Assembly: GCF_000004075.3 (NCBI RefSeq)
Contig: NC_026659.2
Span: 3,038,001 to 3,102,000 of the forward strand
Direction of reading: 5' to 3'
DNA length: 64,000 nt
Source: Cucumis sativus
Lineage: Eukaryota > Streptophyta > Magnoliopsida > Cucurbitales > Cucurbitaceae
A model generated the notes under the pieces. The model made no database searches. It was not told where the DNA came from and saw nothing but the letters and a program-made list of their open reading frames with translations. A program made the position numbers and the translations under genes. Each line of letters starts with the position of its first letter. Position 1 is the stretch's first letter. Below, in pieces: positions 47,601 through 60,965 of the stretch.

Positions 47601-48860
47601 GTAGAAAGTAATTTGAATGATTTGTATAGGGTGTTCATTGCTTCGACAATAACATCCTTTAAACACTCTTTAGCAAGCTATTCGTCGTCGAGTTTCATCG
47701 TAAATAAATTACGACATATTAATGTTAATTTGTAGACTACGTATTTTCTTAAGAGAGATATCAAATTCGTTGAGTATAGTTTAATAAACATAAAATATAT
47801 ATATTCAATTAAGAAATGTGAGAGACTCGAAACTCAAATTTACCAAAAACGATTCTCTCCCTGAAATTGTAATTAAAACAATCTTTTACTTTTAATTAGT
47901 ACATTAATTAACTAAATAACATCAACATTTTTGTTTCCACTTTTAACTAATTTATAGTAGTTAAATCCTTAATCAACCATCGTACTTTTAGTCAATCACT
48001 TTGAAATGGACGTAAATTTATCATACATTTTAAGACCGTTATTTCTGGCACATAGCTTTATGGTTTCTTTTTCTCTTTTGGAAATAATAAGAGGAGATTA
48101 GTATATAACTTTAGACGGTTGAGTATGAGGTTGAATCTGATGCTTGAATATTTATTAAACTCTTTGAATTAAAAATGGATTAAGCCTCTCTATTTTTTTA
48201 ATTGAGATTCTCGTTGAGGATATTCTTTTTTTGTGGGAATGTTAATATTTTATATCTTTGTCGCAATAGAACGGAACTGTTCATACTTTCTCAGTTTCCA
48301 CATTTTGAAAGAAGGTTTTTCCTCTCATTGTTGATGAGGAGCATCCAAACTAAATTGATTGAATTATTACTTGCTTTGTTTATTATTTGTGTAAAAGGAT
48401 AGTTACGAAGAAATAAAATGTAGAAAAGAACTTGTGAGGAAGAAGTTTGAATTAATTTTCACTCAAACAATTCTCTCTTAAACCCTAATAAATGTATTGC
48501 TTTTTGTTCTAAGTGGTTTAACTCATTCTCTTATTGGTAGTTTTTTTTTAATCTTTTGTCCTCGAGAAAAAATAATTGGTCCAAAATGTCAATAAAAAAA
48601 ATTTAATCACAGTGTGAATTGGTCTAATGGTAAAAAGAAGACATAATCTCGATAAAATAACTAAAAAGTGAAGAGAGTAATGTTAACAAAAATGATGAAA
48701 TATCACTAAAATTCATTAGATTTCAATGGTAAGTAGAAGAAATGGTTCTTCACTATCCACAAAAATAATATATATATTTTAGACAATGTTTTGAAAATGT
48801 TATGTCATCTTTTTCAAATAGTAATCATTTTGCTAAATACATTAAAAGGAAAATAAAAAT

Positions 48861-48890
48861 ATAATAATAATAATAATAATTATTATTATT
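48861..48890. repeat. ATA/TTA trinucleotide palindrome
   Basis: Several ATA units run directly into TTA units, so the block can fold on itself. It is followed by a run of A. Confidence 0.85.
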
Positions 48891-48985
48891 AAAAAAAAAA
48901 ATCAAATTTCAGACATTTTCATGTCTCTTTGCTTAGACATACTCTCTGTCTGTCCCCTCTTCTCTCCTAATTTCTTTAATCTGTT

Positions 48986-49015
48986 CTTTCTCTCTCTCTC
49001 TATCTCTCTCTCTCT
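48986..49015 (+). repeat. CT microsatellite in MAPKKK leader
   Basis: TCTCTCTCTCTCTATCTCTC-type run in the presumed leader exon of the YODA-like gene. CT-rich leaders are common in plant genes. Confidence 0.8.
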
Positions 49016-49248
49016 GTACCGATCTCTGCCAATCCCAGAATTCAAAAAACAAAATTGGTACAAGTTCATGTTAATCCCCTTTTTTTTTCTGTTTCTTATT
49101 CGATAATTTGGACTCCAATTTCGAGGGTTTTTGATTTTTCATACTCACTCTTCAATTTGATTGATTCCCTTTGGTTCTTCATCTGATTTGGGAGAAATTA
49201 CGAAGTGGGTTCTGCGGGATCTGTGTTTTCGAACTTCTTTTCGTTGAG

Positions 49249-50413
49249 TAAGTTTCTTGTGATATATAAATATATATGTTTATATATATATTTTCTCTAA
49301 TACATGTACACACATCTGTATCAGTTGATAATTACTCAGTTGTTTAAGCTTAGTTAGTGATTATTTATTTCGAGTTGAGTGTTTTTCTTCCTTGAAAATT
49401 TAGTAGATCTGCATTTTTAAGTAGTTTTTGTGTGTTTTGAGGTCGAAACTCGTTGATGGGTTCCGAGAATATGGGGGAATGGAACGGAAAATGGATAAGA
49501 GTGTGCTCGGTTTGTTATTCTGTAACTGTTGGAAGCTGGGTGAATGCTTGCGTTTAGGTTCAAGGGGGTGGGAGTGATGAATTGAATTATCAAAATTGGT
49601 TGCGTTGTTGAGATATCTCGATTTTAACTGGGTACAGTGTAGTTTTTTTGGGAGTGGACATGCTAATTAAATTGGGGATTTAGATTGATGTGTTTTGAAA
49701 TTTGGGAATTATAGAAGGCAGACTCTTAACGATTCCGATTCTTTTATAGCATGTATGTAAACCAGGAACAAAGTTTTCAAGTTTTACGATTTGGGGCTTT
49801 GAAAGGTCAGCTGGGAAATTAAAGTCATGACTATGTGAATGACCTGGTCATCCACTGGGTTCAAGTGTTGGGCTTAAGCCATATTCCACCAAGCTTAAAC
49901 AGAGCTAACTAGGTTTTTCTATAAAAAAAATAAAAAAACAGTTGACTGTGGCTTAGAACAAATGCTGCCACAGCTATCTGGTATAGGTTTTTTGTTTTTT
50001 GATGATAGAGCTTAGAATAGATATCCAAACCTCCCATCGTGCTATGGTCTGGTCATATCCATCTTTTCTGCAATTGTATATACGAACAACTGTGCTTGCT
50101 TGTTACTAAGGATGCTAATTTTATTTTATGACTTTATCTAAATTGTATTTTAATCATCTTAACTCATTTGATCAATTTAAAGTCAACCATTCTCCGCTGC
50201 CCTGCTTGTTTATCTTTGTTAGTATGCAGCTTATACTTTCTGCATAACGTGCTACTTGGATACTTATCTTTTAACTTCCCTTTTACTCCTCGTTAAGATC
50301 ATTGTATGGTTTTTAATATTAGCTGTTTAGAAGTTAGTAACCGAACGACATGATGGTATTAACATTGTGGAGATGGGTTTCCTTTAGGAAATATTATGTG
50401 CTGATTCTGTATT
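49249..50413 (+). other. Probable 5'-UTR intron of the YODA-like MAPKKK
   Basis: A leader exon (about 48920-49248) ends CGTTGA before GTAAGT. Acceptor candidates such as CTTTAAAG lie 10-20 bases before the start codon at 50432. The intervening 1.2 kb shows no conserved coding sequence. Confidence 0.5.
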
Positions 50414-50431
50414 CTTTAAAGTAAAAGAAAT

Positions 50432-53400
50432 ATGCCTTCATGGTGGGGGAAGTCATCATCAAAAGAAGTAAAGAAAAGCAAGGAAAGTTTAATCGACACG
50501 TTGCAGAGAAAACTTAGAACTACCGATGGTAAAACAAACAGCAAATCAGGAGAGTCTCCAAGACATTGTAATGACACAATTTCTGAGCAGGGATCTCGAT
50601 CTCCTATTCTTTCAAGATCAGTTTCCCCTTCCAAACAAGTTTTAAGATGTCAAAGCTTTTCTGAAAGGCCGCAAGCACAACCTCTTCCACTTCCTGGTGT
50701 GCAGCCACCAATTGTAGGTCGGACAGACTCTGGGATTAGTATTTCACCAAAACCAAGATCTGAAAGGGGCTCCAAGCCAACATCATTTCTACCACTTCCA
50801 AGACCAGCATGCATCCGTGGGCGGCCAAACCATGCAGATTTAGATGCAGATGTTGGTGTTGGCTCAGTGTCCAGTGAGAGCTCAACTGATAGCACAGATC
50901 TATTGGATTCACGCCATCGTAGTCCTCGGGCAACTGACTATGATCTTGGGACTAAAACTGCTGCAAGCAGTCCTTCCAGGTGAGATGAATATGATCTATA
51001 ATAGTCTCTTGCACTCTGAAGGTTATGTATAGGCTATTTGTTATGACTTATGGAAGTTCTCAGAATTTATAATGCCCATGCCTGACCTGTTTGTTTCAAA
51101 TATATTTCCTGTTGTAGTGTCATTCTCAAGGATCAGTCTTCTACTGTCACCCAACCAAGTTTGCAAAAGGCCAGAAAACCGGCTAATATCTCATTGAGCA
51201 ACCACATTTTCTCAACATCACCCAAGCGCAGACCTTTAAGCAGTCATGTTCCAAATCTGCAAGTTCCATATCATGGGAATGTATGCATTGCTCCTGATAG
51301 TTCAATGTCAAGTCCTTCTAGGAGTCCCATAAGGGCATTTAGCTCCGAGCAAGTTATTAATAATGCTGTCAGTACTGGAAAATTCTATATGGATGTCACA
51401 TTTCCTGGGTCAGGCCATTGTTCCAGTCCTGGTTCTGGTTACAATTCTGGACATAATTCTATGGGTGGGGATTTGTCAGGGCAGTTATTTTTGCAACAAA
51501 GCCGGGGTAGCCCTGAATATTCTCCAGTACCCAGTCCCAGAATGACCAGCCCTGGCCCAAGCTCCAGAGTCCATAGTGGTGCAGTGACCCCAATTCATCC
51601 TAGGGCGGGAGGTATACCAACTGATTCACAGACAAGCTGGCCTGATGAGAAGCAAACTCACCGCCTGCCTCTACCTCCCGTTGCAATTTCCAACGCTCCT
51701 TTTTCTCATTCCAATTCAGCTGCAACTTCTCCCTCTGTTCCAAGAAGTCCTGGAAGGGCTGATAATCCGGCAAGCCCGGGCTCCCGTTGGAAAAAGGGGA
51801 AGCTCTTGGGTAGGGGCACTTTTGGACATGTGTATGTTGGTTTTAACAGGTACATTTCCCTACACAGACTTTTGACTTTTGGCCCTTGCATGTCACTTAC
51901 TACAGCCATTTTTCTTTATTTAAAAAGTCAAATTGGTTATTGCTGCTTAGAACTTTGCAGGCTGTGTTTATTGTTTTTTCCAGTCATATTTCATTTACAA
52001 TTACCGTTGATTTACTGGTTGTATTGCAGAAATTAGTACTTGTACTTGAATTATAACTGTTGCTGCTGCATATCTCCTGATTTTTATAATTTTTTGACTG
52101 GTTTAGTGAAAGTGGTGAAATGTGTGCAATGAAGGAAGTTACATTATTTTCTGATGATGCGAAGTCCAAGGAGAGTGCCAAGCAATTAATGCAAGTATGT
52201 TACTGAATCCTGATTAATGGGAATTAATCCTTATGATTTCTGTGGTCTGCCTCCTTTCTTTTCTGCCTTAAATAAGTACTTAGTATTAAAACAATTCTGT
52301 GTTGTCCAGGAAATTACCTTGTTGAGTCGTTTACGACATCCAAATATTGTGCAGTATTATGGATCTGAAACGGTTAGTAGTATGCAGTTCTATTCTATTG
52401 GTTTGTGTGCAGCTTTTTGAAATTTACATAAAATTTTGTGATTGATCTTTGCATCTTTGATATTGCCCATCATCAAAACAACATGTAATTAGCATTAATT
52501 TTATAATATTTTCTGAAAATTTAGTTATTTTTCTATGTTTTTCTACTTTCCGATTGAGAAAAATTCAACCGACTTCTACGGACTTCAACTTGTATAATTA
52601 TTGTGCTTCCTACTTAGCAATAGATATTCCATACAGGTTGGGGACAGGTTTTACATTTACCTTGAATATGTATCTGGTGGCTCTATTTACAAGCTTCTCC
52701 AGGAATATGGACAGCTTGGAGATTCAGCACTTCGTAGTTATACTCAGCAAATATTGTCGGGGCTTGCATATTTACATGCTAAAAGTACAGTTCACAGGTG
52801 AATTGAATCGGCTAAGCTTGCTCTGGTGGTGGTTTGGATTGTAAACCTGGAACTATTTCAAATTTCATTTTCTTGCATAACTTAGTTTAATTTTCTTTAA
52901 AGGGATATCAAAGGAGCAAATATACTTGTTGATCCTACTGGTCGTGTTAAGTTGGCTGACTTTGGGATGGCAAAACATGTAATCCTCTTTACATATCTCT
53001 GTGCTCAAAACATTTTTTTCAGATCCTATATGTTTAAGAAGATTATTTTATTTATTTATTCACCTGTTAAGTTTTTCAAGGATTTATTTTTGATATACCT
53101 TTCGGCTGCATACACTTGTTACGTGAATCATTGCTCTACTTTTATTTATCCTGTGCCTTACTAAACTTATCCCAAATTTCCTTTCAGATCACTGGCCAAT
53201 CGTGCCCTTTGTCATTTAAAGGAAGCCCATATTGGATGGCACCCGAGGTCGGACCACCCTTCTCTTTTTACTAAAGGAAATTCTTGTTACTACTTTCATA
53301 GACAAGAAGTTCAACTTGATAGTTTTTTTCAATCTCCAACTTCATTCCTTGCACAGGTTATCAAAAACTCAAATGGTTGCAACCTTGCGGTAGATATTTG

Positions 53401-55128
53401 GAGTCTTGGATGCACTGTTTTGGAGATGGCAACAACAAAACCTCCTTGGAGTCAATATGAGGGAGTGAGTGGTTTAAGCCAAAGTTCTGGTTTTCTTTAT
53501 CTTGGATTTTTATAACTTACTAATTGTTTTTCTGTTCCCAATTGGATTCAGGTTAATTTACTAGTTATTTTTTTTCATTTTTTTACTATTGACTTATGTT
53601 TGATGCTGAGGTCTACAGGTCGCTGCGATGTTCAAGATTGGCAACAGCAAAGAACTTCCTGAAATCCCAGATTACCTTTCACATGATGGAAAAGATTTTG
53701 TTAGACAATGTCTGCAACGGAATCCTGCTCATCGTCCTACAGCTGCTCAGCTTTTGGAACATCCTTTTGTGAAACATGCTGCACCTCTTGAAAGACTGAT
53801 TTTAGGTTCTGAACATTCAGATCCAACTCCAGGAATTACAAATGGAGTAAGAACATTGGTATGAGTCCATTCAACAGCCTTTCAGTTAGTGTTACTACTT
53901 TCTTCAGTAGCATGTGCTAGTTCTCTTTATATGCTTGTGAAATTGTCTAGTTGTGTTGCTACCTGGGATGAATTCAAGATATTTTGATTCCGTCTCTGAA
54001 TATTTGAAACAACATAATGTTATGTCATGTGGAATTTGTTACTTTTAGGTCCTTTTGGTTGAAATATTTTATGCACACTAGAGCCAGATTTTTCTTCCGT
54101 GTTCTGAGTGGTCTATGGATGCCAAGGCTATCTAAAAGTTGGCAAGGGATCGTTTCTCTCAAACCCAAATAGGTCTTTAAGGAAATCACAATTATCTCTT
54201 AAACCAGAATGTAGATCTAGACATTCGACGATATATTGAGACAATATAAGAAATTTCACTTTTCTTTTACATAAATTTCATAGAATCAATCTCTACACAT
54301 GCTCTAATGCATATGCCCGTTGCATGATGTTTTTTCCTTTTTAATCTTTACACGCTATTTCTTGATACAGCAATGTCCCTAAGTATCCATTTCTGTCTAA
54401 AGATCTTTTTGGCCAATTACTCGTATTTGCTGAGTGATTTACTGATTGATGTTAGGGTATTGAACAAGGAAGGAATCCCAGCTTCTTGGATTCTGATAGA
54501 TCTGCAGCTCATTCATCTAGACTCCCAACAGCTGCTTTCCATTCCAGGTTCTTTTTGTATCTCTCATGGTGTGTACATGTCTTAGATAGGCAAATTTTCA
54601 TGATTTTTTTTCTTCTGTTGTGCCAGTGAAATTCATATTCCAAGGAACCTATCATGCCCTGTTTCGCCCATCGGAAGCCCACTGGTGCACTCACGGTCGC
54701 CACAACATCCGAGTGGAAGAATGTCTCCGTCACCCATATCTAGCCCTCGTAACATGTCGGGCGCATCTACTCCTCTCACAGGAGGAAGCGGTGCCATTCC
54801 ACATCAGCATCTCAAGCAATCACTGTACCTACAGGAGGGTTTTGGGAACTTGCCAAAACCTTCAATGGCTCCTTATAGTAATGGTCCTTCCTTTCACGAT
54901 ACTAACCCTGACATCTTTCAGGGGATTCAGCCAGGCTCACACATCTTTTCTGAGCTTGTACACCATGAAACCGATTTTCTGGGCAAGCAGTTTGGAAAGC
55001 CTGCCTGGGAATTGTATGACGGGCAGGCGGTCTTGGCTGATCGTGTTTCCAGGCAGCTGCTGAGTGATCACATAACAACTCCCTCCCTGGATTTAAGTCC
55101 AAGCTCTCTTTTGACCAACCGCAAATAG
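50432..55128 (+). CDS. YDA: YODA-like MAP kinase kinase kinase
   Basis: MEKK1-type MAPKKK feeding the MKK4/5-MPK3/6 cascade that controls stomatal patterning, embryo and inflorescence development. Eleven exons (50432-50979, 51118-51849, 52107-52194, 52310-52372, 52637-52797, 52903-52978, 53188-53247, 53357-53464, 53619-53858, 54456-54547, 54627-55128) join into 889 residues, close to Arabidopsis YODA. The start MPSWWGKSSSKEVKKSKES and the Ser/Pro-rich regulatory half (LPLPGVQPP, CSSPGSGYNSGHNSMGG, YSPVPSPRMTSPGPSSR) follow YODA closely. Kinase domain: P-loop GRGTFG (about 414-419), Lys 436 in CAMKEV, HRDIKGAN (Asp 532), DFG (550-552) and PYWMAPEV. The C-terminal Ser/Pro region (SPSPISSPRNMSGASTPLTG) is also typical. 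It belongs to the YODA clade; whether it is the single orthologue or a paralogue cannot be told here. Confidence 0.95.
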
Positions 55129-57507
55129 TCAGAATTAACTAACTACTTGGAATTTCATGGACCCATCTATGAGAGGAAGCTCACAAGAGGGTCCGTTATC
55201 TTTGACATACTGAAACTGAAACATATGGTTTAACAATGAAGAAACTAAGCTATGTTGTGTTGTAAACGACTGCAACAAACAGATCTGTGCAGTAAGGTCT
55301 GACATCTTGAAACTATAGAACTGGAGACAGCCCAATTTCACTGTCACATGATGTACAAGGTTCCTGACAATGATTAACCGATAAAGAAAGACAAACTTCA
55401 TGATGGAATTATACGTTCACTGGCTGAATCTGGCTTCCGGGTAAGCAGAAACCTTGTGTTTTGTTGGTTGCTTATGATATGGCAGGCATCAAATTGTACA
55501 AAAATTAAGTAAAATTTTGCTTTAGGATTGAACCTGAAGAGATCTATATTATGGCAAATACTCCCACCCAAGCCAAAGAAACATTCACGACGATGAAAGC
55601 TGTACACTTTAACATCGTCAAATAAGATGTTAGGAAGATTGAGATGGTAAAATCTCTACCCTTCTGACCCTCATTATGTCTGAAGCTAATGTACAGGAAG
55701 TGAAAGACTGAATTGGGGTTCTAAATTTGTTAATGAGAACACCCAATATTGGCCATGTCTTTGGATTTCATACCCTTGATGTTGAGAGCATTACTGTATA
55801 CTGTATGATCATATTAACTGTATGTACCCATTCAGTAAATCAGGGAAGGTAAAAAAAAAAAAGAAAAAAAGAGAAAAGAGAGTTTGATATTTCAATCTTT
55901 CTTTGGTTGTCATCATCTGTTCTTTGTTATCATTGTTGGGAACAATTTGAACAGGGCCTATAATAATTCACATTACTATGGTGGGCGGCACATCACGTAT
56001 CTCACAGGTAAAAAATAATAAGAGGAAAATCCAAGATTGGGATAAGAAAAGCCACCATTAGAGTTTAAACTCTACCCCAAATTTGGGATTACTTCTAGTC
56101 TTGTATAAGTAAGCTCTATGAAGATTACAATGGACTTTTTTAGGCTTCAGAACTCTTGGCCATTGCTAAGAATTAGATTGTATGTGCAGAAAATTCACAA
56201 TGATGACTACTTTAGCATACGAAGAAGCCCAAAGAACAATCTCTTGATATATGGTATTTGCCAAATATAGACTTTATAGTTTTACTTTTATAGAATAATA
56301 CGATTCTGAGAGGATATTAAATGATACTTTCTCTTTTAACTATAATCTAAAACTTCATTATTAAGTAATTGGTAAATATAGGGAACTATACTTACTTTTT
56401 TCATTTTTCTTTTTGTTTATTTCGTATTCTTTCCTACTTCAAATCTTGAATTAAGGAAAATACTTTGATTAAATATAAGGGTTTTCTTTAACTTTTTCAT
56501 TTGTCTTTTCGTACATATATATATATTTTTAATTTTTAGATGTTGAATATATTTTACTTATAAACATTTTGAAATCGTTTTCTTTCTCTCTTTTTTTTAT
56601 TAAGGCATTTTTCTTCTTTAGGATTTTGAATTTATTGAGTTTATATGCTAGTTGATTGGTCAATTTTTTTTTATATGATTTAATGGCTAAAATAAGGTAC
56701 CCAATGCCACTATATCTAGCTTTTTACAACTCTTTTCTCACTCATGTATAGAAAGAAGATCCTTTATTATCCCTAAGTCGACGTTGATGAGTCAGATAGT
56801 GTCCATAATCACCACGATCTCTTATATTTGACGTTTTGCTTTCATCTGTAATTTGTATATCCTTGCTACAGTGTTGATATGTCACATGTTGATAATGGGA
56901 ACATCTTAACGTACATGTGAACTCGGACAACATGCATTCTGTAAATTTAGTTTTACATTTAACTACAACAGAAAAACAACTATAAATTTTTCGATCTATC
57001 AACTTTTACAAAAAACACTATAATATAACCTAAAATCCAACCCTAAATGTTTTAGATTTTTCGGATAAAATTCTAGTCTCGACCAAAATGATAACAGGAT
57101 TTAGGGTTTTGTGAGAATATTTAACAATCCCACAATCTCTATGCCAATCTCGGTGTCAATTGAAATTGACCGAAAAAACAAAATTAATAATTTTTTGAAA
57201 ATGTGTTATTTTGCCAATTTCTCCGCTTAATAATAACTTTTAATTTTATTTTTGCTCAAGAATAAAATTTAATTTTATGACGATAAAAACAGACTTCTAT
57301 CGTTGTTTATCTTAAATTTGTTTTAAATATTTGGTCAAATTTACAATTTTACTGTAAAAGTTCTCTTTTTTACCATTATCAAAGTTTAATTACAGTTTGC
57401 AACAATCAAATGAGTTTCTACGGCCTGTAAGGTGTAATGTTGTCGAAATCTGCTTCCATCAGTTCATGCAATTGCATTACAAATTTAGGCGTACGAATCA
57501 ACCATAG
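55129..57507. other. Intergenic: YODA-like 3' UTR to quinone oxidoreductase promoter
   Basis: The MAPKKK 3' UTR probably extends several hundred bases. An A-rich tract lies at about 55850-55880. The rest is AT-rich with no recognised gene. Confidence 0.5.
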
Positions 57508-60144
57508 ATGTTCTTGCTAAGAACCTTCCAGTTCCACTGTAACCCCATCGTTTTCAAGCAGCTCTTCTACCCAATTCCCTCGTCACCTATTTGCTCCTTT
57601 CCCACTCATCGTTACCATTTGAAGCTCAAGACTGATCATTTCATTACGAGGGTGGTTTCTTCGCGAGCACAATCGTCCGCCTTAGAAATGGTCAAAGCCA
57701 TAAGGGTTCATGAACTTGGTGGCCCTGAGGTTTGCTTCCTCTCTCTCATCGCCTTTCCTCCGTTTCTTGATTCAGTATTCGATTCTCTTACTTGGGTTTG
57801 GCATGGATTTATGTGAATTATGTTTGTATTGGAAAAAACCCTTGTAGAATTTGAATTAGTTTAGTACATTTTTGCTTTCTTGATTGGATTTATCATTTGA
57901 AAATGGTGGTAACAGGTTCTTAAATGGGAGGATGTGGAAATTGGACAGCCAAAGGAGGGTGAGGTTCGAGTTAGAAATAAGGCGATTGGCCTAAATTTTA
58001 TTGATGTATACTTCAGAAAAGGAGTATACAAGGCTGCTACCATGCCCTTTACTCCAGGTATAGGGTTTCTTTAATGGTATCTTATCCTTCTTCGATGTTT
58101 AGGTAATTTGCTTCTGTCTGTGGATTAATGATGGTATTTACATAAAATTCTGTAGGTTAGAGGTTTTCCATGTGACTTACAGTAGGTTTGATCTTTGCAA
58201 TGTCATACAACTCCCAACTTTTTTAATTCCTTCATGCTTGAAATATGAGGAAGAAGTTAGGTCCTTGCCCTTGGCGTCTCAAAATATAATTTCAAGGCTG
58301 TTAATTAATTTTTTTTTTAACTATCTATTGTCCCTTTGAGCGACCATGCCTTTTATCTTTTTAAATTCATATAGAGTGTAGTGACAAAAGTTACTTGGGT
58401 ACTACTTGATTAGAATGCCGGAGAGGTGACCCTTGTTTCTACAAGCCACATTATTTGAAAAAACATAATTTACAATGCAGGCATGGAAGCTGCTGGGGTG
58501 GTGACCGCAGTGGGCCCTGGAGTAAATGACAGGAAGGTTGGCGATGTTGTTGCTTATGCTGGAAACCCAATGGGCTCATATACCGAAGAACAAATACTTC
58601 CTGCTGACAAAGTTGTTCCAGTTCCTCCCTCAGTTGATCCTACAATTGCAGCATCTGTCATACTGAAGGGCATGACTGCTCAGTTTCTAGTCCGTCGTTG
58701 CTACAAGGTTGGTTTAGTTTCAAAGTATTTATTTGCAGATGTTAGATTTAAGGTACATATGTTTCGTTTATACGTCTTTGAGGACAGTTATGAGCTTCTT
58801 CGTCTGTCTTGCATGGATGTGCATTGTGCCGTATAGCTCAGGAAAGCAATATAAGCCTGATCTATATGAAGGGTGAAATTGGAATTTATTGTATTTCATT
58901 TTGGACCAATTAACTACACTTGGGTTGGATAGGTTATGTGAATGGTATCTTCTTATATAATTTAAAAGTTGAGGCATCAATTATGAGCAAGAAATCATAA
59001 CAACGTGAGAAGAAACTTTGTTAGAATAATGTTACATGATGTAATTTCTTCATTTCATCGCATCAATCTTCTAAACTTCAAATATCGGGAAATGTTAGAG
59101 TTTCTAACTTGGATTTGCCCATATATGTTGTCCCAGCATTGAAAACATTTTTATGACCAACAAGCTTTAATCTGATGTGCTCTTCAGGTTGAACCAGGTC
59201 ATATTGTCCTCGTTCATGCAGCAGCTGGTGGAGTTGGATCCCTGTTGTGTCAATGGGCCAACAGTCTTGGTGCCACTGTCATTGGTACTGTCTCAACCGA
59301 AGAGAAGGCAGCAAAAGCCAAGGAGGATGGATGCCATCATGTTATTATCTATACAAAAGAGGACTTTGTTGCTCGTGTTAATGAAATAACTTCTGGAAAT
59401 GGAGTTAATGTTGTTTATGACTCTGTAGGAAAGGATACCTTTCAGGTAATATTTGTACTTCTCATCTTGTTTGTATGTACTCTTGCAGAAACCATTGTTG
59501 TGACTTGCAAGGAAATGTTTTTGCTAATTCCTGAACAAGTCAGCAATTCTTAGATACTGATTCTTTATAAACTGGCCATCTCCTAATCAATTAAAATTTC
59601 TTAGCTATTTCAATTACCCATCTATCTAGTATTGGTCCGAAGCTGTGTTGTCTGTCCTTGGAGTGGGAGTATGTTGGGTACCTAGATAAGAATATTAGTG
59701 GGAGTATTGAGGGCTGTGGATAGTATGGTGTTTTGAATTCAATTCTATTCAATCGTAAGTTGGGGGATCTTTTTTCCAATTACTAAAATTCTTGACTTGC
59801 CTCATTCATGGAAATTCTTCTTTTTTCCCCATAAACAGGGATCGTTGGCATGTCTAAAAACTCGTGGCTACATGGTGAGTTTTGGACAATCATCAGGTAC
59901 ACCTGACCCAGTTCCACTCTCGGCAATTGCAGCGAAATCTCTGTTTTTAACAAGGCCTACCCTCATGCAATATACCACAATGCGGGACGAGCTACTGGAG
60001 GCTGCTAAAGAGGTATTTGCAAACGTAGAATCTGGCGCTTTACGAGTTCATGTTAATCATACATACCCTTTATCGGAAGCAGCACAAGCACACTCTGACC
60101 TTGAGAGCCGAAAAACAACTGGGTCAGTTGTGCTTCTTCCTTAA
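57508..60144 (+). CDS. NADPH:quinone oxidoreductase (zeta-crystallin type), probably organellar
   Basis: Zinc-free medium-chain dehydrogenase/reductase that reduces quinones or reactive carbonyls with NADPH. Five exons (57508-57729, 57916-58057, 58481-58707, 59188-59445, 59839-60144) join into 384 residues. About 60 N-terminal residues ([16 protein letters not shown] onward, basic, with VVSSRAQSS) look like a plastid or mitochondrial targeting peptide. The mature start [20 protein letters not shown] is typical of this family. The GroES-like domain contains [12 protein letters not shown] and [15 protein letters not shown]. The Rossmann motif is [15 protein letters not shown] (glycines about 211-214), followed by KEDGCHHVI and [11 protein letters not shown]-terminal [20 protein letters not shown] is characteristic. 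No catalytic zinc ligands are seen. Confidence 0.92.
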
Positions 60145-60554
60145 AAATACTGTCTTTTGGAAATAGGTTTCATGTTGGTTTATGCTGATGAATGATTGAT
60201 TATATGGAAAACCATTTCTCTTTATACGTTTTTTTGTAATGACTTTGTGAAATAAAATAGCTATGAGACTTTGCTTTCAATAAAATTATGTTGCATAGAT
60301 TTGACGATTGTAATTAACTTTCATCTTTCTTCCAGACTTTAGGTCATCCATCCATGAACTCATCAAATTATATGGACCATTTATAAGATCATCAAACCAT
60401 GATCATTAAGCATTTTATAACTTTTAAAATGGTAAACTTTTTCAAATCGTATATAACCAAATTTATGTTACTTACTTTTTTGTTTTAAATGACAAAACAA
60501 TATCAGTCCAACTATATGTTAATATTTTTATTTAGTTTGTAATATTAGAATATA

Positions 60555-60745
60555 TTATATAGGGGTGTAAGAATAATCCAACAATTTCGACAATTCAATT
60601 AGACCCATATTATATAAGTTGGGTTAAGTTAGTATAATACGTGGGTTTGGTTGAGTTGAAAATTTTAGTTTTTTTTGATTGGGTTGGGTCTCGGATTGGG
60701 GTTGAAAATTTTGGTTCAACCCAACCTAAATCGAATTAATAATAA
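60555..60745. repeat. GGTTGGGTT / AACCCAACC dispersed repeat remnant
   Basis: ATAAGTTGGGTTAAGTTAGT, TTGATTGGGTTGGGTCTCGG and TTGGTTCAACCCAACCTAAA give complementary GGGTT/AACCC blocks around AAAATTTT words, as in a foldback element. Sequences of this style are widespread in plant genomes; the family was not identified. Confidence 0.45.
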
Positions 60746-60839
60746 TATATATTTATGAATAATGTTTGGAATGTTAACTTTTATAGATGTTTTAAACTTT
60801 AAATTTATGGATGTTTGAATTTTTAGATGAGTGTATATA

Positions 60840-60965
60840 TGTGATAAACTATTGTATATATGTCATAACAATTTGACTATTAATTTGTCTATAATAGTCC
60901 ATTTGTAAATATTTCGTTTGATCTGGCTATATTTGAAAATAGTTTTATGAAATATTATATATTTA
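60840..60965. repeat. Weak relative of the inverted-repeat element
   Basis: GTCTATAATAGTCCATTTGT and TCTGGCTATATTTGAAAATA recall the core and right end of the 26-kb, 35-kb and 44-kb copies. A matching left end was not found. Confidence 0.3.

Larger units (their letters stand above)
43429..48900. other. Gene-poor intergenic region (about 5.5 kb)
   Basis: Strongly AT-rich. It contains a promoter-like island (44080-44240), a long TA microsatellite, one copy of the inverted-repeat element, a small CCCTCTC/GAGAGGG hairpin (46178-46199), a GCCCAAATATGGGC palindrome near 46674 and an ATA/TTA palindrome (48861-48890). No open frame here has a recognisable domain, and no tRNA or known microRNA was spotted by eye. 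Confidence 0.5.

Noticed and set aside
48602-48640. Possible tRNA-like segment (GGTCTAATGGTAAAAAG).
   Set aside because: There is no acceptor stem or anticodon arm, and only a chance resemblance to a B-box or D-arm.
54620-55063. Long second plus-strand frame in the last MAPKKK exon.
   Set aside because: It is out of frame with the conserved YODA C-terminus and lacks any family match.
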